64,000 nt of DNA from Athene noctua (GCF_965140245.1 NC_134049.1:13858708-13922707); one strand, 5' to 3'. Counted from the stretch's first letter, positions 1 through 10,110 are shown. The notes: a model not told the origin generated them from the letters alone. Numbers and translations are program-made.

Positions 1-1942
1 AATAGTAAGGTGTATACTATCCTAACTTTTAAACATGAATAATAAGTTAATGTTTAAGTGGTGCTCTTTGAATATTTAAATGCTTTTCTATTCTAAAATT
101 ATGTGTCTGTCTCTCATCAACTAGCAGTTTCATGCTAAGTAAAAGTCTTACTGATGAACAGACTGAAATCAGAATTTGAAAACAGCTTTCAATCACTTGA
201 AATTTGTACTGGCAAGACTGGAATCACTTTAATCTTAGCTAACTATTGTTCTGGTGAACAAAATGTATAGTAGTTTTCAAAATAATAAGAAACATAAAAT
301 CTGCTCCTTAAAATTAGTAGAAAGTAATGCAGAAAGAAAATGTACTTCGGGTGTTGTTAAAAAAAAAAATTATGTTTTGGGAACTGAAAAGAAAAAAACT
401 AAAAGTGCTAGGTGTACAGGTAAAGTAATATTTCTTTATCTTTACAGTGGTATAAAATGAGGCATCTGTGGTAAACTTTAACCAATATAATAAACCAGTT
501 GCATATTATTTATTATGCAAAGTGAAGATGTGTGTAAGCATGCAATTTTAACTATGATTTCGAAGGTAGAATATTAGCAGGACAATACTGATGAGTATGC
601 AGAGTGTGAAAACTGTAGGAAGAGCAATCTCTGTCACCATTTCCATGTGAGTAATCAGGGAATCTAAAAATTTGAGAAATGAGTAATACGTAAGAAATTT
701 AATCTTCTGGAGTATACTAATTGTTAATTTAGAGTTAATGTAGATTAAGAATTTTTTGAACGTTTATGGCTAAAATTATTAACTGTTGGCATTGTCGTAA
801 ACAGCAACCAAAACAAACAAAAATTTCTTAAGTCTGCAAAAGCTGGAGCAAATCCATGACAATTTTTCCTTTCTTTTTTCTTTCTAAGATAAATTTTTGA
901 AGATATGTCAGTGCGCAAAGGGCTGCAAAAATTGTGCTTACTATGAATTAGCTTCAGTGCATTAGCAGTACTCAGCTGTTCCCTTGATTTTTATTCTCCC
1001 CCATCAAAGGAAGGTTAGAAAAGAAAATTGTCAAAGAGAAATCCTTGGGAAGCACTTTAGCCTTTTTATGATTGTTTTGCAGCTCTTTAAGAAATGAAAT
1101 GGGGTTTATTTTGTAGAATTTTGCTCCACAGATAAGCCTCAAAGAGTTCAGTAAACACAATTAATTCACCTAGGACATATCACTCAGCAGTTGAGGCTAA
1201 GTGGGATAAACTTAGGATGACTGCTTTGACATTTTCTACCATGTGGAATTAATTTCATCCATCTTATGAGACTTTATAATATTTATTTCATATTTCTTAG
1301 AAGTTCCAGAAATGTGTTGCGGTAGAGTATTCTAGTTCAGGAATTACGAAAGATCCTGGATTACACTGGGAAGGTCTTAAGTGAGCTGGGTTAGCTTGGC
1401 ACTGTGAAAATTGCAGGCAAAGTATTTACATGTTCTCGAGCAGCTGATCGAAGTTGTGCGGTTGTTAGCTTTGTTACCAGGAATATGAAAGAGCAGAAAC
1501 ATAGCTTAACACTACCTTAGGCTAGTGCTTAGCCCATTTTTAAAATAGTTTCATTGTATGTCAAAGTCAAACGTTTTAGGTATTTTATGTCTGCTTGGTT
1601 GTCTTAATTTGTCTGGGTCTGTTTTATGTTTGAAAGAGCATTTAGCACTTTTTATTACTTTAAGGAGAATACTGTCATCCCTAGCCTTAATTTTAAATAG
1701 TAACTCTTTCAGTTTGTGTATTCCATTAACATCCAAAGTTGATCCGTTTAGCTGCAGTGATTTTAGTTGGAGAAAGTAAAGAAAGACATTTTTCTTTAGA
1801 TGCTTATGTATTTGAAAGCTGTTGTGCTTTCAGGGAGAAAATAGCTTTTAGGACCTGCTAATAGTAGTATTCACAGAGAAATTTAAAAACTGAAAGTTAC
1901 ATAATAAGCTTTTACAAAACAAAACAGAAGACACATAATTAC
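1..1942. other. AT-rich 3' flank of LCTL; terminal exon not identified
   Basis: No confident coding exon. Minus-strand AATAAA signals at 509-514, 990-995, 1,105-1,110, 1,282-1,287 and 1,651-1,656 could end LCTL. Plus-strand AATAAA at 489-494 (and at 2,188-2,193, just beyond) could end a convergent gene; in humans ZWILCH lies tail-to-tail here, but I recognised none of its codons. A weak candidate for the last LCTL exon is 833 down to 745: a TTTGCAG acceptor, correct phase, 28 residues with FCLFWLLF. It does not resemble the human anchor. Confidence 0.5.
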
Positions 1943-2006
1943 CTGTAGCAAGGAGTTGGTGTGCAGTAGAGCAAGTGTCCATGGACCTCTGATACCAATT
2001 TTCCAC
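1943..2006 (-). CDS. LCTL: LCTL exon 12: juxtamembrane segment
   Basis: It encodes VENWYQRSMDTCSTAHQLLA followed by Thr. This corresponds to VESWYLKALETC in human LCTL, the linker before the membrane anchor. Acceptor CTTCCTCAG, donor GTAATT, 64 bases, ends phase 1, so at least one more coding exon is expected. Without splicing the frame continues 32 codons (about 1,848-1,943) with a moderately hydrophobic NYVSSVLFCKSLLC stretch. Confidence 0.88.
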
Positions 2007-5000
2007 CTGAGGAAGTTGACATGTAGCAGTTCTGTTAGACTGTAATATTCTCTCGCTCACAGCAGCTTATTCTCTGTCCCTCAATGTTTGTCCACTACAG
2101 TTGGCTTGAAACTATTTTATTCTGCCACTACATGATTTTCTTAGTTTCTTTGTAGATTTTATTGCAATGTATTTCTTATAGTTGTTTAATAAAATTTTTA
2201 AAAGCACGTAATATATTCCATATTCTTTTCCAGTAAGGTAGCGTGTATGTGTGATTTTTCTGCCTAACCATCTGATAGAGCACTGGTAACTTATGAGTCA
2301 GAATTTTTGATTACATCAGTAAGTCCAATTAGAGTTTGGTAAATGCTTTAGAAACAGTAATTGAGGCTGTTTCCACTTTCTCTGTCTCTGAAGGCCTGTG
2401 TATTAACACATCCCTAATTTAGAGACCCAAAGTGTCATTCTACGTGCTATATTCATGCAAGTTTTTCCATAAAATTCAATGGGATATTTGCCTGTATATT
2501 GAAGGAAAAAGAAAAAAAGACTAAAATTAGCAACTGACATCACCTCTCTTTGGTTTGGGAATCCATTTGCAGTGATAATCTTTTTGTAATAATCAACGGA
2601 TGCCTTTGGGTATCGTGGTTTGTTCTTGTTTTTAAAATCAACATGATAAAATCCAAATCTTTCAGAGAAGCCTTTGTTCCATTCAAATTTATCCAGCAGT
2701 GACCAGGCAGTATAACCTTTGACATTAACGCCATCATTTAGAGCTGTAAACAGAACACAAAGTATTCTGTTAAGCTTGTTGCCTGTGTTTGTCATCCTTA
2801 AAATATGGTTCTGTACATGGGTTTTTTTATACCAGAAAGATATTGGGAGAGGGGGAGAAGGACAGAAAAACAATAAAGTATTAAGTGAGTTAGATTCTTT
2901 GAAAACGTTATTTTTAGCTTAGAGGTGTGAGATCTTTAGAAGAATGATAATAGGTGCAATTTCTCCTTTCTAAAAATGGAAACTGGTTATTACAATATTA
3001 AATCTCATGTTGGTTATTGTATTAATTAGCATCAGTACATTTGGCTAGATTGTCATTTTTGTGAAAATTTATTAGTCTAGTTTGTCCATTTTGATCTGTG
3101 AATATTTATTCCTCTATGCTGTAAATTACAAGAGTAAAAAATAATCAGAAGGTGAAAACGCTCAAAGAGCTCATGCACTAAAAAGATGTTTTTAAAGTTA
3201 CCTTTCAGTATTTCATTAATATATCCTTTCAGATATTCTATCCGCCATTCATCACACAGCTGAGTACACTGTACCTTTTCAGAAACTCCATTCTCTGTCA
3301 CATAAATGAGAGGGTTCCCATACTGTGTCTGCAAACAAAGATATGTTTAGGCCAGTTCATAGAAACAAAATCATCTTATTTTGACACAACATGAGATTCT
3401 TAGTAAACTGCATTAAAAGACATTTTCTAGATTTACTTAATTACATTTAGTAAGGAAAATGTATAACTAGGAATTCAAGTTAACTATGGTTTTTATTTTA
3501 AAATTACTGAATTCTGTAGTTTTCTGAACTGAAATTAAGGTGGGTTTTTGGCAAAGAAACTTCCCGTTATGACAAGATAAATATATAGTTGAAACTGTTG
3601 AAAATCTACAGTAGTTTAAGTGCAGCTTCTACATGTAACCATGCTTTTTGTTCACTTTCTTTTAAAGACTTATTCTGTAATCACCTTAATGAAGTTGAGC
3701 AATCTTCTGAATCCCCAAGGCACAGAGTATAACCATTTAGCTCCTGGAGCTGGCCATTTTGGGTCCACCAGCTCAGCCAGCTCACGGTCAGTGTGGTAAC
3801 TTGACGTTCGTAGAAAGGGAAAGCTCTTTTGCAGAACATAACGAGTAGTAAAATGACCTATTCCAAGGAAATCCGATGTACCTTTAATATAGGTTTTCTC
3901 TTGCACTGAGAAAGTTGGTAATCTTGATTTCCCCAGGCCCTGCTGGGCACTCTTCCTACCTATCAAAATATTACAGGAAACACCTGAGGAGCACAGAAAT
4001 TTGTTTTCTTTACCTCACCAACAATAAATATGGTTTTCCTGAACTTACTGCAGAGACAGTTTACTTTGATTGCTTTTTTAAGATGAAGTAAACTTTCATC
4101 CTTTTGGTTTGGAGAAGCAGGTTGAGTACACATGGAGAAGACAGTGAATTAGTGTTTTGGGTTTTTTGCCAAAGAGCATGAAACCTGTCAACCAAACGCT
4201 TGGAAACATAACATGACAAGAACAGAAATGCTTTGCTGCTGAGTATGTCACCTATGTTCTTCATTCTGTGAAACAAAGCTAGTGGAACCCTGTAGAAATG
4301 CAAGCTTTAGTGATGAAAAACTGCTGGTTCTTTGTCATCAGGTGGAAAATCCAGCAAAATATTTACCAAGACCCTGTCTTAGGCCACTAAAAATGGACCA
4401 TGACTGAAAAGTGAGGTGGTTGCTTTCTTTCCAGTTGGGAGCACTGAGAGGTGCAACTGTTAGGCTCAACAGTGGCTCCAGTTTTTAGTTCTAGCATGTC
4501 CCCAGACTGCGCAGGAGCTGTCTAGCCCACGGGCCATTTGTTGCTTTGCCTTGTCTCACCTATTTCCTCATACTTGACTAAACTACACGGTGGACAGGGG
4601 CTATTCTGTTGTAACGTGCTGTGAGTGCATCATTTATTCATGTTATAGTTGGTTACTGAAGCTTACCTACATAATTCTTCATAACTTCTGGATAGTCTCC
4701 TTTGTAAATTGGATTTGCAAACCATCCCAAATGAAACTGTATATATCTTTCAGCGGCGTCTCTATCTGTTTGGCTATGTGGATCAACAGGTTCACCCCAG
4801 CCACTAGTCAGGGAAATTCCAACCATACCTTAAAACACAAAGGGACAATTCTGCAGTTTATGCATAATCTTTTAAGCGCTTAATATAAATAGAAGCATAA
4901 TTACAGAATGACTCCTTATTACCTTGCTGCTCGCTGCGCCATGTGTTATTGTAAGAGTGCCATACCTTTGCATGAGTCTGTAAATTACAAAAAAAATGCA

Positions 5001-8000
5001 CATTTTAATCTGTTATGCCATAGTCAGTATAGGAAGCTAGTGAAGAATAAGAGCAGTTTTTGCACTAAGGTGGGTGAAGATATCACATGATTTCTTTTAT
5101 GTATATTGTGGAAGCTTTCATTTCATATAAGTTGTCAAAAAAGCATTTATGCAAGATTCCTTCCCTAGATTCCAGGAGGTCCCCATGAAGGTAATACACA
5201 GCATTCAGTATAGTGTTCTGTCCAGCAGCTCCAGTCTTTGCATGTCTTTTGCCAAATTTATTCAGACAAGCAAAAGTTTATTTTTACAAGATCTAGGCTT
5301 AGTGAAGTCACTTGCAAAATTCAAGTTCATTTCAACAGGTCAGGATTTTACTCCTTGTTTCTGGAGTAACCTGGATATTTTCTTATTCAGCCTATTTTAC
5401 AGTACATTTCAGAGAGACACTTAAATTGCAAGGAAAAATTTAAGTTGTTGTAGCGAAGTGTCACACCAAGCACCTCCCATCTTATGCTACACCTGAATAT
5501 GCATTGGCAGTTTAAAGTCAGGTGATAATTTTGATGTGTGAGTTGGAAATTACATCATTCCAAAGCTATATTTCTGTTTAAAGAGCCAAATCAAAACAGT
5601 CTGTTAAAAATTTTTAATTCACACATAATTTAAAGAACGATTTTAGTTTTACTTTAATTATGTGGTGTGCTGCTTGGTATGCTCCACATCCACCGAGCTT
5701 CAGTCCTGGCGCATGTTCTCCTGTTTCGTAACCCTTTTCAGCAACTGCCTACAAATACAGAGAGTTAGTTATGCTCTGAGCAGCAGAGCTAATGGATTTG
5801 CTGCCGTCCTATGGACTTGGATCCTGTGCTTCTCTGCACGGTCTGACTCTCTCTCAATCTCTGTGTCCTCTACAGTCCTCTTTTTCCTTCCCCTCCCCTT
5901 GGCTCCCATCTACTACCCCACTGCTTGGTTGATAATAAACTGTGGCTTGTTGGAAGCCACGTGTTGGTGACGAGTGTTCGTGGACTGACTCGCCAGCTTG
6001 CTCTTCCCTGATGAAACACGTGGCAAGTTATAACTGCCTCTCTCCTCTCCAGCTGATAATTTTTCCAAACTACTGGAATTTCATGTCTTAAAACTATGCC
6101 CCTGTACAGAATCTAGCCACTGAGATTTTTGGGCACAGTGATTAATGGCATAAGTTCCTCCCTTTTTCTTTCCCTCTCCAATTTTTGACCTACTTTCCTG
6201 TAGTGTTACTGACAGAATTTTGGGAACAGAACTGTGTATGGGAATGATTGGAAGGGAAGCATTGATAACTTACCCAAGGATTACTAAAAGTAATCCAATG
6301 TTTCACACGATCGCCAAACTTCTCAAAACACAGATTTGCATAATCATTAAAATAATTTATCATGCTTATATTTTGCCAGCCACCATACTTTTCTTGGAGA
6401 ACCTTAGTAAATAAGAATTTCAAGAATCAATAATGTTATTTAAAGTTCAGCTGCCTATTAAAAAAGACTTCTATTTATATTTCAGTAGCTCGGAGATTTT
6501 TCAGAACTTCAAAGTATATAAACTACAATGTATCTAAAATGAAAATGAACGCAAAATAATTATAAGCACACTTAAAAGCATTCAGGCATCTAAAAATGTT
6601 ACTGAAGTACACTTAGTCCTTAAACTTGGAAATATGTTTTCTATCAGAAGCATTTATATTAGACATTTCACTAATTTAAATGTTGTCAAACCTGTGGGAG
6701 ATCCCAGTGGTAGAGGCTCACGATAGGGATAATATTGTTTTCCAGAAGACTATTAATTGTATCATTGTAGAACTGTATTCCCTTCTCATTCAATTGCTCT
6801 GCTGATGAAACACACAAACAAGAAATTACCTGGATTGTTTTTCAGATACCTGGAAGAATAGAAATCTAAAAATTTTAACTAAGTAATTTTACATTAGTGA
6901 TGGGTGTACTGTAATAATACGTGTGTAATAGCTAAACTCTGTTCTGCAGACAAAGAAACAGAAGTCTGTTTAACAGTATCGTTAAAAAACTATGGTATAC
7001 TCACCATTAAAATTACTTGCCTACTAATACTGGCAAAAATACAGTGAAATTGTTATGCTTACTTTTGATGCCAGTGGGCATAATCCGAGGCCATGAGATA
7101 GAGAATAGGTAGTGATTAACTTTCATCTCCTTCAGTAACTGAATGTCATCCTGTGAAAAGAAAATCCAATTAACATATCTCAAGTCTGAGCAGAATAACT
7201 CTTCAGTTACTCATCTGTCTTAAATAGTACTGAATGCAGAAATCTATAGAAAGAGTTTTGCAAAAGAGGATTCCATCAGTTATTTTCTGTATTTGCTTTG
7301 AGATGATGGCTCTTTCTACTTGTATACTTCCTTTTTAAACATTTTTTTGTTTAAGGAAGTCCTGTAAGTTTTGTATTAACAGCTATGAAAACTGGATGTT
7401 TTCACTCTCCAATAGAGGACAGAAAAATGAGTTGAGGTATTCTGCAACACAATTACATTTATGTCAGAATTTGTAATGTGCATGTTTTAAAAAATAATAT
7501 AAGCCTGTAAATCCTGACCTCAAACATTTCAGCTTAGGTACAAAAACATGATTAGGCAGGCTTTCATTTACCATCTCATACTGGAGTTAGCACAGAAGAT
7601 AAACTCAGTGTAAATACATGTTCTTTTTCTAAGGAATCATACATCTTTGATATTAAATGAAATTAGAAATTGATGGTAGATCAGCCAATGCAAAGAGGAT
7701 TCTGATGATCCAAGCCAGTAAAGGGTGCTTTTATGTAAAAAGGGCCATGTAACTGAATGCGTATAAGCAAGTTTCAGAAGGTATTTTGAAATACAAGCCC
7801 ACAGTAGTGAGTAAATGTTGAAATGCTGTTGTTTATGCCTGAATTCTCCCTGAAAAGTAGGTCCAGTGATCATCATGTCAGTCTCTTCTGATGCAACACT
7901 CCAGTGAGTCTCAGAGTTCCAACCTCATAGGGGGTTTTTATTAAGCTGTTCTTTCAAGCTTTTACTTGTTTGAGAGGTCAAATGAAATCTCTCCTGCATT

Positions 8001-10110
8001 TTCCTATTTTAGGATAGTAAGGCATCATTCTTCTTAGTTCTGTTCGACCTCTGGTTCTCCTTTGGATTTCTTACAGGTGAAAAAACTTCATGGAATATAA
8101 CTTTTATCAATTTAGTTGGAATTCTAATTATGTGATATTGACTTATAACAGTCATTTGGACTCTCTTGCCTTGTCTATCTATCTTTCTTCCAGGACAGTA
8201 ATTCTAAAATTGTTTTTGATAGTTTTAAGCTTGGAAACATATTGCTAATAGAGCTGCATTGTTTATTTATTTGTTATCCATTCACAAAAATGGAAAACAT
8301 TCAGACTGAATTTTAAAGCATCTGATGGTTTTATTATTCTTAAATATACACAGAAAACCTTTAAAGCTGCTCAAACACACAAAAAAGATGCTAATTTTAT
8401 TCAAAGCTCAACTGTGTTCATTGTTCTAACTAAGCATTTGGATTTCCCACAAAATTTAGAATATTTCTGTGAACACAAAAATCCTGAAAAAATGAGACAT
8501 GTTTGGGAAATACTGTAGTACTATTGATTCTATAAGATTATTAGGAAAGAAAATCTTACTGAACTAATTGAAATATCATCCTTTGACTTCCTAAGTTAAA
8601 TGAGCCTATAGAGCAACTAAAGCATTTTGTCTTTGCTGTCATTTCAAAATGGGAAATCAGTATCATGAAATGGCTGCAGAATGTTTCTAGAGGGATAGTT
8701 CCTCTTTAACGATACCTTAACTTTGTAGTAGCCATCACATGCTGAATCTCCTGTTTCATTTCTAAACACTTTCCCTTTCTTGTGAGTAAAAGCATCCCAG
8801 ATACTTGGTCCTTTCCCATCCTTGTCCCAGGCCCCTTCAGTCTGGTACGCAGAACTTCCAACACCCCATAAAAAGCCTGAAGGTAAAAAGAAGTGAGTTA
8901 AAGATTTAAACATTTCCCTGCAACACTGGTCTTTGTACTAAGTTTTCATATGGGAAACTAATTGATAGACCTTCACAGTTGCATGGCTTGGTGTGAGATG
9001 TGCATCATTGCATGTCTGCTGAGCAAGAGGCCAATGTTTTCTACGTGAAACTTTATCGGTGCATGAAAAGGGACTGTCTGAAAATGTGGTACAGACTAAA
9101 AGTATCTTTTTCTGACGTACTGAAAAAGGAATCTAATTCTTTTGTATATTAAACCTTGTTACTATTATTTTACAGTGATGAGGTAGGGCATTGATAGCAA
9201 GGCAGAAATATCTTACTGTAAGAAAAAATTAGGTTCCCACCTCATTTTTGCCTGCTATTTTTCATGGGTTTTTTGGCAATTACAAGTTTAGCTCATTATG
9301 TAAAATACATGGAAAGATTCTGGATTATTTTCCTAGTATTATACAAAAGAACATAATAAATCCATTTCATAAGTCACTTAAAAACTTGAGCATGAAAAAA
9401 AATCTTTTTGTTTTGATTTTGGTTGAATGAAATGTATGTGTATAAATACATATTGTATTCATACATCATATATATATGTATGTGTATAAAAACACATTAA
9501 AGAAAGGACAAGGTTTCATAAAGCAGTACTGAAAGTGAATTAGATAATAGTAAACAGCTTGAAACAAACCCAACACAATTATTTTCTTCACATTCATTTC
9601 TTAAGTTAGCTCCATAACTAAGGCTATTTTTAGGTTATAATTCTTCATTAGCTGTAGATAACTTATGGAAAAGGAGAAGAGTTTTCAGGTGTGATTTATT
9701 ATACTGTGCATCTTCAGTCACAGACAGGAAAGGGAGATCTGGATATGAAATATGAATCTATTAACATAAACTCTGAGTTTACTGTTTTAAGTATATTTCC
9801 AGGGCTAGGTGCAGAAGGTGATACCAAGTATGCATTCTGCAAGAGCCTCAATTTTTTTCCTGCCATTTCCCTGGAAAATGGCAGTAAAACCTTTTGGTAG
9901 CTTTCTTGTGCAAACACACAAGTAGATCTAAAGCATTATAAAACCCACAATCAACTGTAGTTCAAAAGTACCAGCTGGAAAAGTGCCATAATAGAAAGAG
10001 CCTGGATTATTCTTTGTCCACTGGAAATCCTCAGCTGTATTCAGCCGTATTATTGGCACAAGCATATACCATATTCTGAAAATGTAAATCTTCATTGCTG
10101 TTAATTTCAT
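1943..10110 (-). CDS. LCTL: LCTL, lactase-like protein (gamma-klotho), 12 coding exons traced, 3' end incomplete
   Basis: Glycoside hydrolase family 1 fold membrane protein of the klotho group. Family knowledge: it is an ER/cell-surface protein expressed in lens and other epithelia, linked to FGF receptor signalling and lens suture formation rather than sugar hydrolysis. Seen here: 12 exons with GT-AG introns and matching phases total 1,606 coding bases (535 residues plus one base). The human protein is about 567 residues, so roughly the last 30, including the membrane anchor, are unaccounted for. Layout from the first Met: signal peptide about 1-25; GFLWGVGSSAYQTEG motif about 48-62; acid/base region ITFSNP near 207; nucleophile motif YVTENG with Glu417; WSLLDKFEW motif in exon 11. 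N-glycosylation sequons occur at NET, NIS and NNT. Asn replaces the usual acid/base Glu, and Leu115 replaces the usual Arg of 'RFS'. KLB, GBA3 and LCT were considered; the match to LCTL is much closer throughout. Confidence 0.96.
2007..2543 (-). other. LCTL intron between exons 11 and 12
   Basis: 537 bases with no recognisable feature apart from the plus-strand AATAAA at 2,188-2,193. The retained-intron reading frame of exon 11 ends at about 2,403. Confidence 0.75.
2544..2743 (-). CDS. LCTL: LCTL exon 11: WSLLDKFEW motif
   Basis: It encodes (A)LNDGVNVKGYTAWSLLDK, FEWNKGFSERFGFYHVDF and the end of the barrel, PRYPKASVDYYKKI through GFPNQRE. The GH1 F-E-W sugar-contact residues are intact. Acceptor TTTACAG. 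The donor GTGATG is weak; read-through would add 46 residues including a short Phe-rich stretch. 200 bases, ends phase 0. Confidence 0.95.
2744..3201 (-). other. LCTL intron between exons 10 and 11
   Basis: 458 AT-rich bases. Nothing recognised. Confidence 0.75.
3202..3328 (-). CDS. LCTL: LCTL exon 10: nucleophile motif YVTENG
   Basis: It encodes TQYGNPLIYVTENGVSEKVQ followed by CTQLCDEWRIEYLKGYINEILK. The nucleophile Glu of the GH1 (I/V)-x-E-N-G motif is kept (codon 3,293-3,295, Glu417). The Cys pair around CTQLCDEW matches human LCTL. Acceptor TTTGCAG, donor GTAACT, 127 bases, ends phase 1. Confidence 0.96.
3329..3684 (-). other. LCTL intron between exons 9 and 10
   Basis: 356 AT-rich bases. 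Nothing recognised. Confidence 0.75.
3685..3959 (-). CDS. LCTL: LCTL exon 9: longest coding exon
   Basis: 275 bases, 91 codons. It encodes (G)RKSAQQGLGKSRLPTFSV, the YIKGTSDFLGIGHFTTRYV motif, and SVPWGFRRLLNFIK. The G-T-x-D-F-L-G-x-x-H-(Y/F)-T-T pattern is typical of the family. Acceptor TTGATAG. The donor GTGATT is a weak match to the usual GTRAGT. Confidence 0.95.
3960..4666 (-). other. LCTL intron between exons 8 and 9
   Basis: 707 bases. A short GC-richer patch lies at 4,430-4,560. An open minus-strand frame at 4,061-4,303 has no recognisable homology. No repeat identified. Confidence 0.7.
4667..4828 (-). CDS. LCTL: LCTL exon 8
   Basis: It encodes (G)MVGISLTSGWGEPVDPHS followed by AAERYIQFHLGWFANPIYKG and DYPEVMKNYV(G). 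The GWFANPIY-GDYP motif is a GH1 hallmark. The frame is set by the split Gly codons at both ends. 162 bases between a TTTTAAG acceptor and a GTAAGC donor. Confidence 0.95.
4923..4977 (-). CDS. LCTL: LCTL exon 7 (55 bases)
   Basis: A short exon encoding THAKVWHSYNNTWRSEQQ, matching the KAHAKAWHSYN region of human LCTL, with an NNT glycosylation sequon. Acceptor TTTACAG, donor GTAATA, ends phase 1. It is too short to show up as a long open frame and was found by its motif and splice sites. Confidence 0.93.
4978..5652 (-). other. LCTL intron between exons 6 and 7
   Basis: 675 bases. A 91-codon plus-strand open frame (5,149-5,424) shows no recognisable homology or splice context and is treated as chance. 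Confidence 0.7.
5653..5748 (-). CDS. LCTL: LCTL exon 6
   Basis: It encodes AVAEKGYETGEHAPGLKLGG followed by CGAYQAAHHIIK, closely matching the same stretch of human LCTL. It contains the GH1 'H-A-P-G' loop. Acceptor TTTGTAG, donor GTAAAA, 96 bases (32 codons), phase 0 on both sides. An LTR-like fragment begins only about a dozen bases upstream of the acceptor. Confidence 0.94.
5760..6060 (+). mobile_element. LTR-like fragment in LCTL intron
   Basis: A base composition unlike the surrounding AT-rich intron. A strongly pyrimidine-rich plus-strand stretch (5,820-5,900) is followed by AATAAA at 5,935-5,940. Directly after it comes a perfect 7-bp hairpin (GTGGCTT 5,943-5,949 with AAGCCAC 5,955-5,961) and then a GT-rich tail. 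This order resembles the R/U5 part of a retroviral LTR. I found no clear TG...CA ends, target duplication or retroviral coding sequence. A non-retroviral origin is possible. Confidence 0.35.
6274..6402 (-). CDS. LCTL: LCTL exon 5: acid/base region with Asn in place of Glu
   Basis: It encodes VLQEKYGGWQNISM through DRVKHWITFSNPW. Catalytically active GH1 enzymes have N-E-P at this place; here it is S-N-P with codon AAT at 6,280-6,282 (Asn207). Human LCTL also lacks Glu here, having S-D-P. Acceptor ACTAAG, donor GTAAGT, 129 bases, phase 0 on both sides. It carries an NIS glycosylation sequon. Confidence 0.95.
6692..6801 (-). CDS. LCTL: LCTL exon 4: barrel strand ending in YHWDLPQ
   Basis: It encodes (T)EQLNEKGIQFYNDTINSLLE and then NNIIPIVSLYHWDLPQ, the GH1 'H-W-D-L-P' active-site strand. 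The acceptor is placed at CATCAG so that the split codon gives Thr, matching the Ala-Glu-Gln of the human protein. A later CAG gives a poorer match. 110 bases, ends phase 0 at a GTTTGA donor. Confidence 0.94.
7063..7150 (-). CDS. LCTL: LCTL exon 3: barrel strand with HYLFSISWPR
   Basis: It encodes DDIQLLKEMKVNHYLFSISW followed by PRIMPTGIK and lies between a TTTTCACAG acceptor and a GTAAGC donor. The motif normally reads HYRFS in LCTL and most GH1 proteins; here codon CTA (7,106-7,108) gives Leu. One base change from CGA would explain it. 88 bases, ends phase 1. Confidence 0.94.
7151..8715 (-). other. LCTL intron between exons 2 and 3
   Basis: 1,565 bases of AT-rich sequence with stops in all frames. 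I see no repeat family, RNA gene or extra exon in it. Confidence 0.8.
8716..8876 (-). CDS. LCTL: LCTL exon 2: N-terminal GH1 signature
   Basis: It encodes GFLWGVGSSAYQTEGAWDKD through CDGYYKVK. This is the GH1 N-terminal signature with the QTEG sugar-contact region, and it contains an NET glycosylation sequon. The acceptor CCTTCAG at 8,877-8,883 and the donor GTATCG are both present. 161 bases: two complete the Gly split with exon 1, then 53 codons, ending in phase 0. Confidence 0.95.
8877..9971 (-). other. LCTL intron between exons 1 and 2
   Basis: 1,095 bases. It holds an AT-rich dinucleotide-like patch at 9,432-9,492. An open frame occurs on each strand at about 9,691-9,917, but neither has homology I recognise. 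A small imperfect hairpin with arms at 9,860-9,870 and 9,873-9,884 lies within it. Otherwise featureless. Confidence 0.75.
9432..9492. repeat. AT-rich low-complexity / TATG-TATA patch
   Basis: TGTATGTGTATAAA occurs at the left end and again about 45 bases further on, with an ATATATAT run between. Replication-slippage type sequence. Confidence 0.7.
9972..10110 (-). CDS. LCTL: LCTL exon 1: start codon and signal peptide
   Basis: It encodes a hydrophobic leader (IYIFRIWYMLVPII) followed by SFYYGTFPAG, which matches the mature N-terminus of LCTL. Two in-frame Met codons are possible, at 10,110 and 10,095. Both have G at -3, and the second gives a leader closer in length to the human one. The exon ends GCT G before a GT donor, phase 1. 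The same frame stays open upstream to 10,371. Confidence 0.88.

Noticed and set aside
745..833. Possible last LCTL exon on the minus strand (TTTGCAG acceptor, correct phase, FCLFWLLF)
   Set aside because: The hydrophobic stretch is too short for a membrane helix and there is no similarity to the human anchor; kept only as a weak candidate.
1551..1779. Frames open on both strands with a lysine-rich minus-strand product
   Set aside because: No family recognised. Comparison with small ribosomal proteins such as RPL38 gave only scattered matches.
1..1942. ZWILCH 3' exons expected from human gene order
   Set aside because: No plus-strand stretch matches the known C-terminal part of ZWILCH; only possible polyadenylation signals were seen.
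9860..9884. Hairpin considered as a microRNA precursor
   Set aside because: The stem is only about 11 bp with a bulge and a 2-base loop, far too short for a pre-miRNA.
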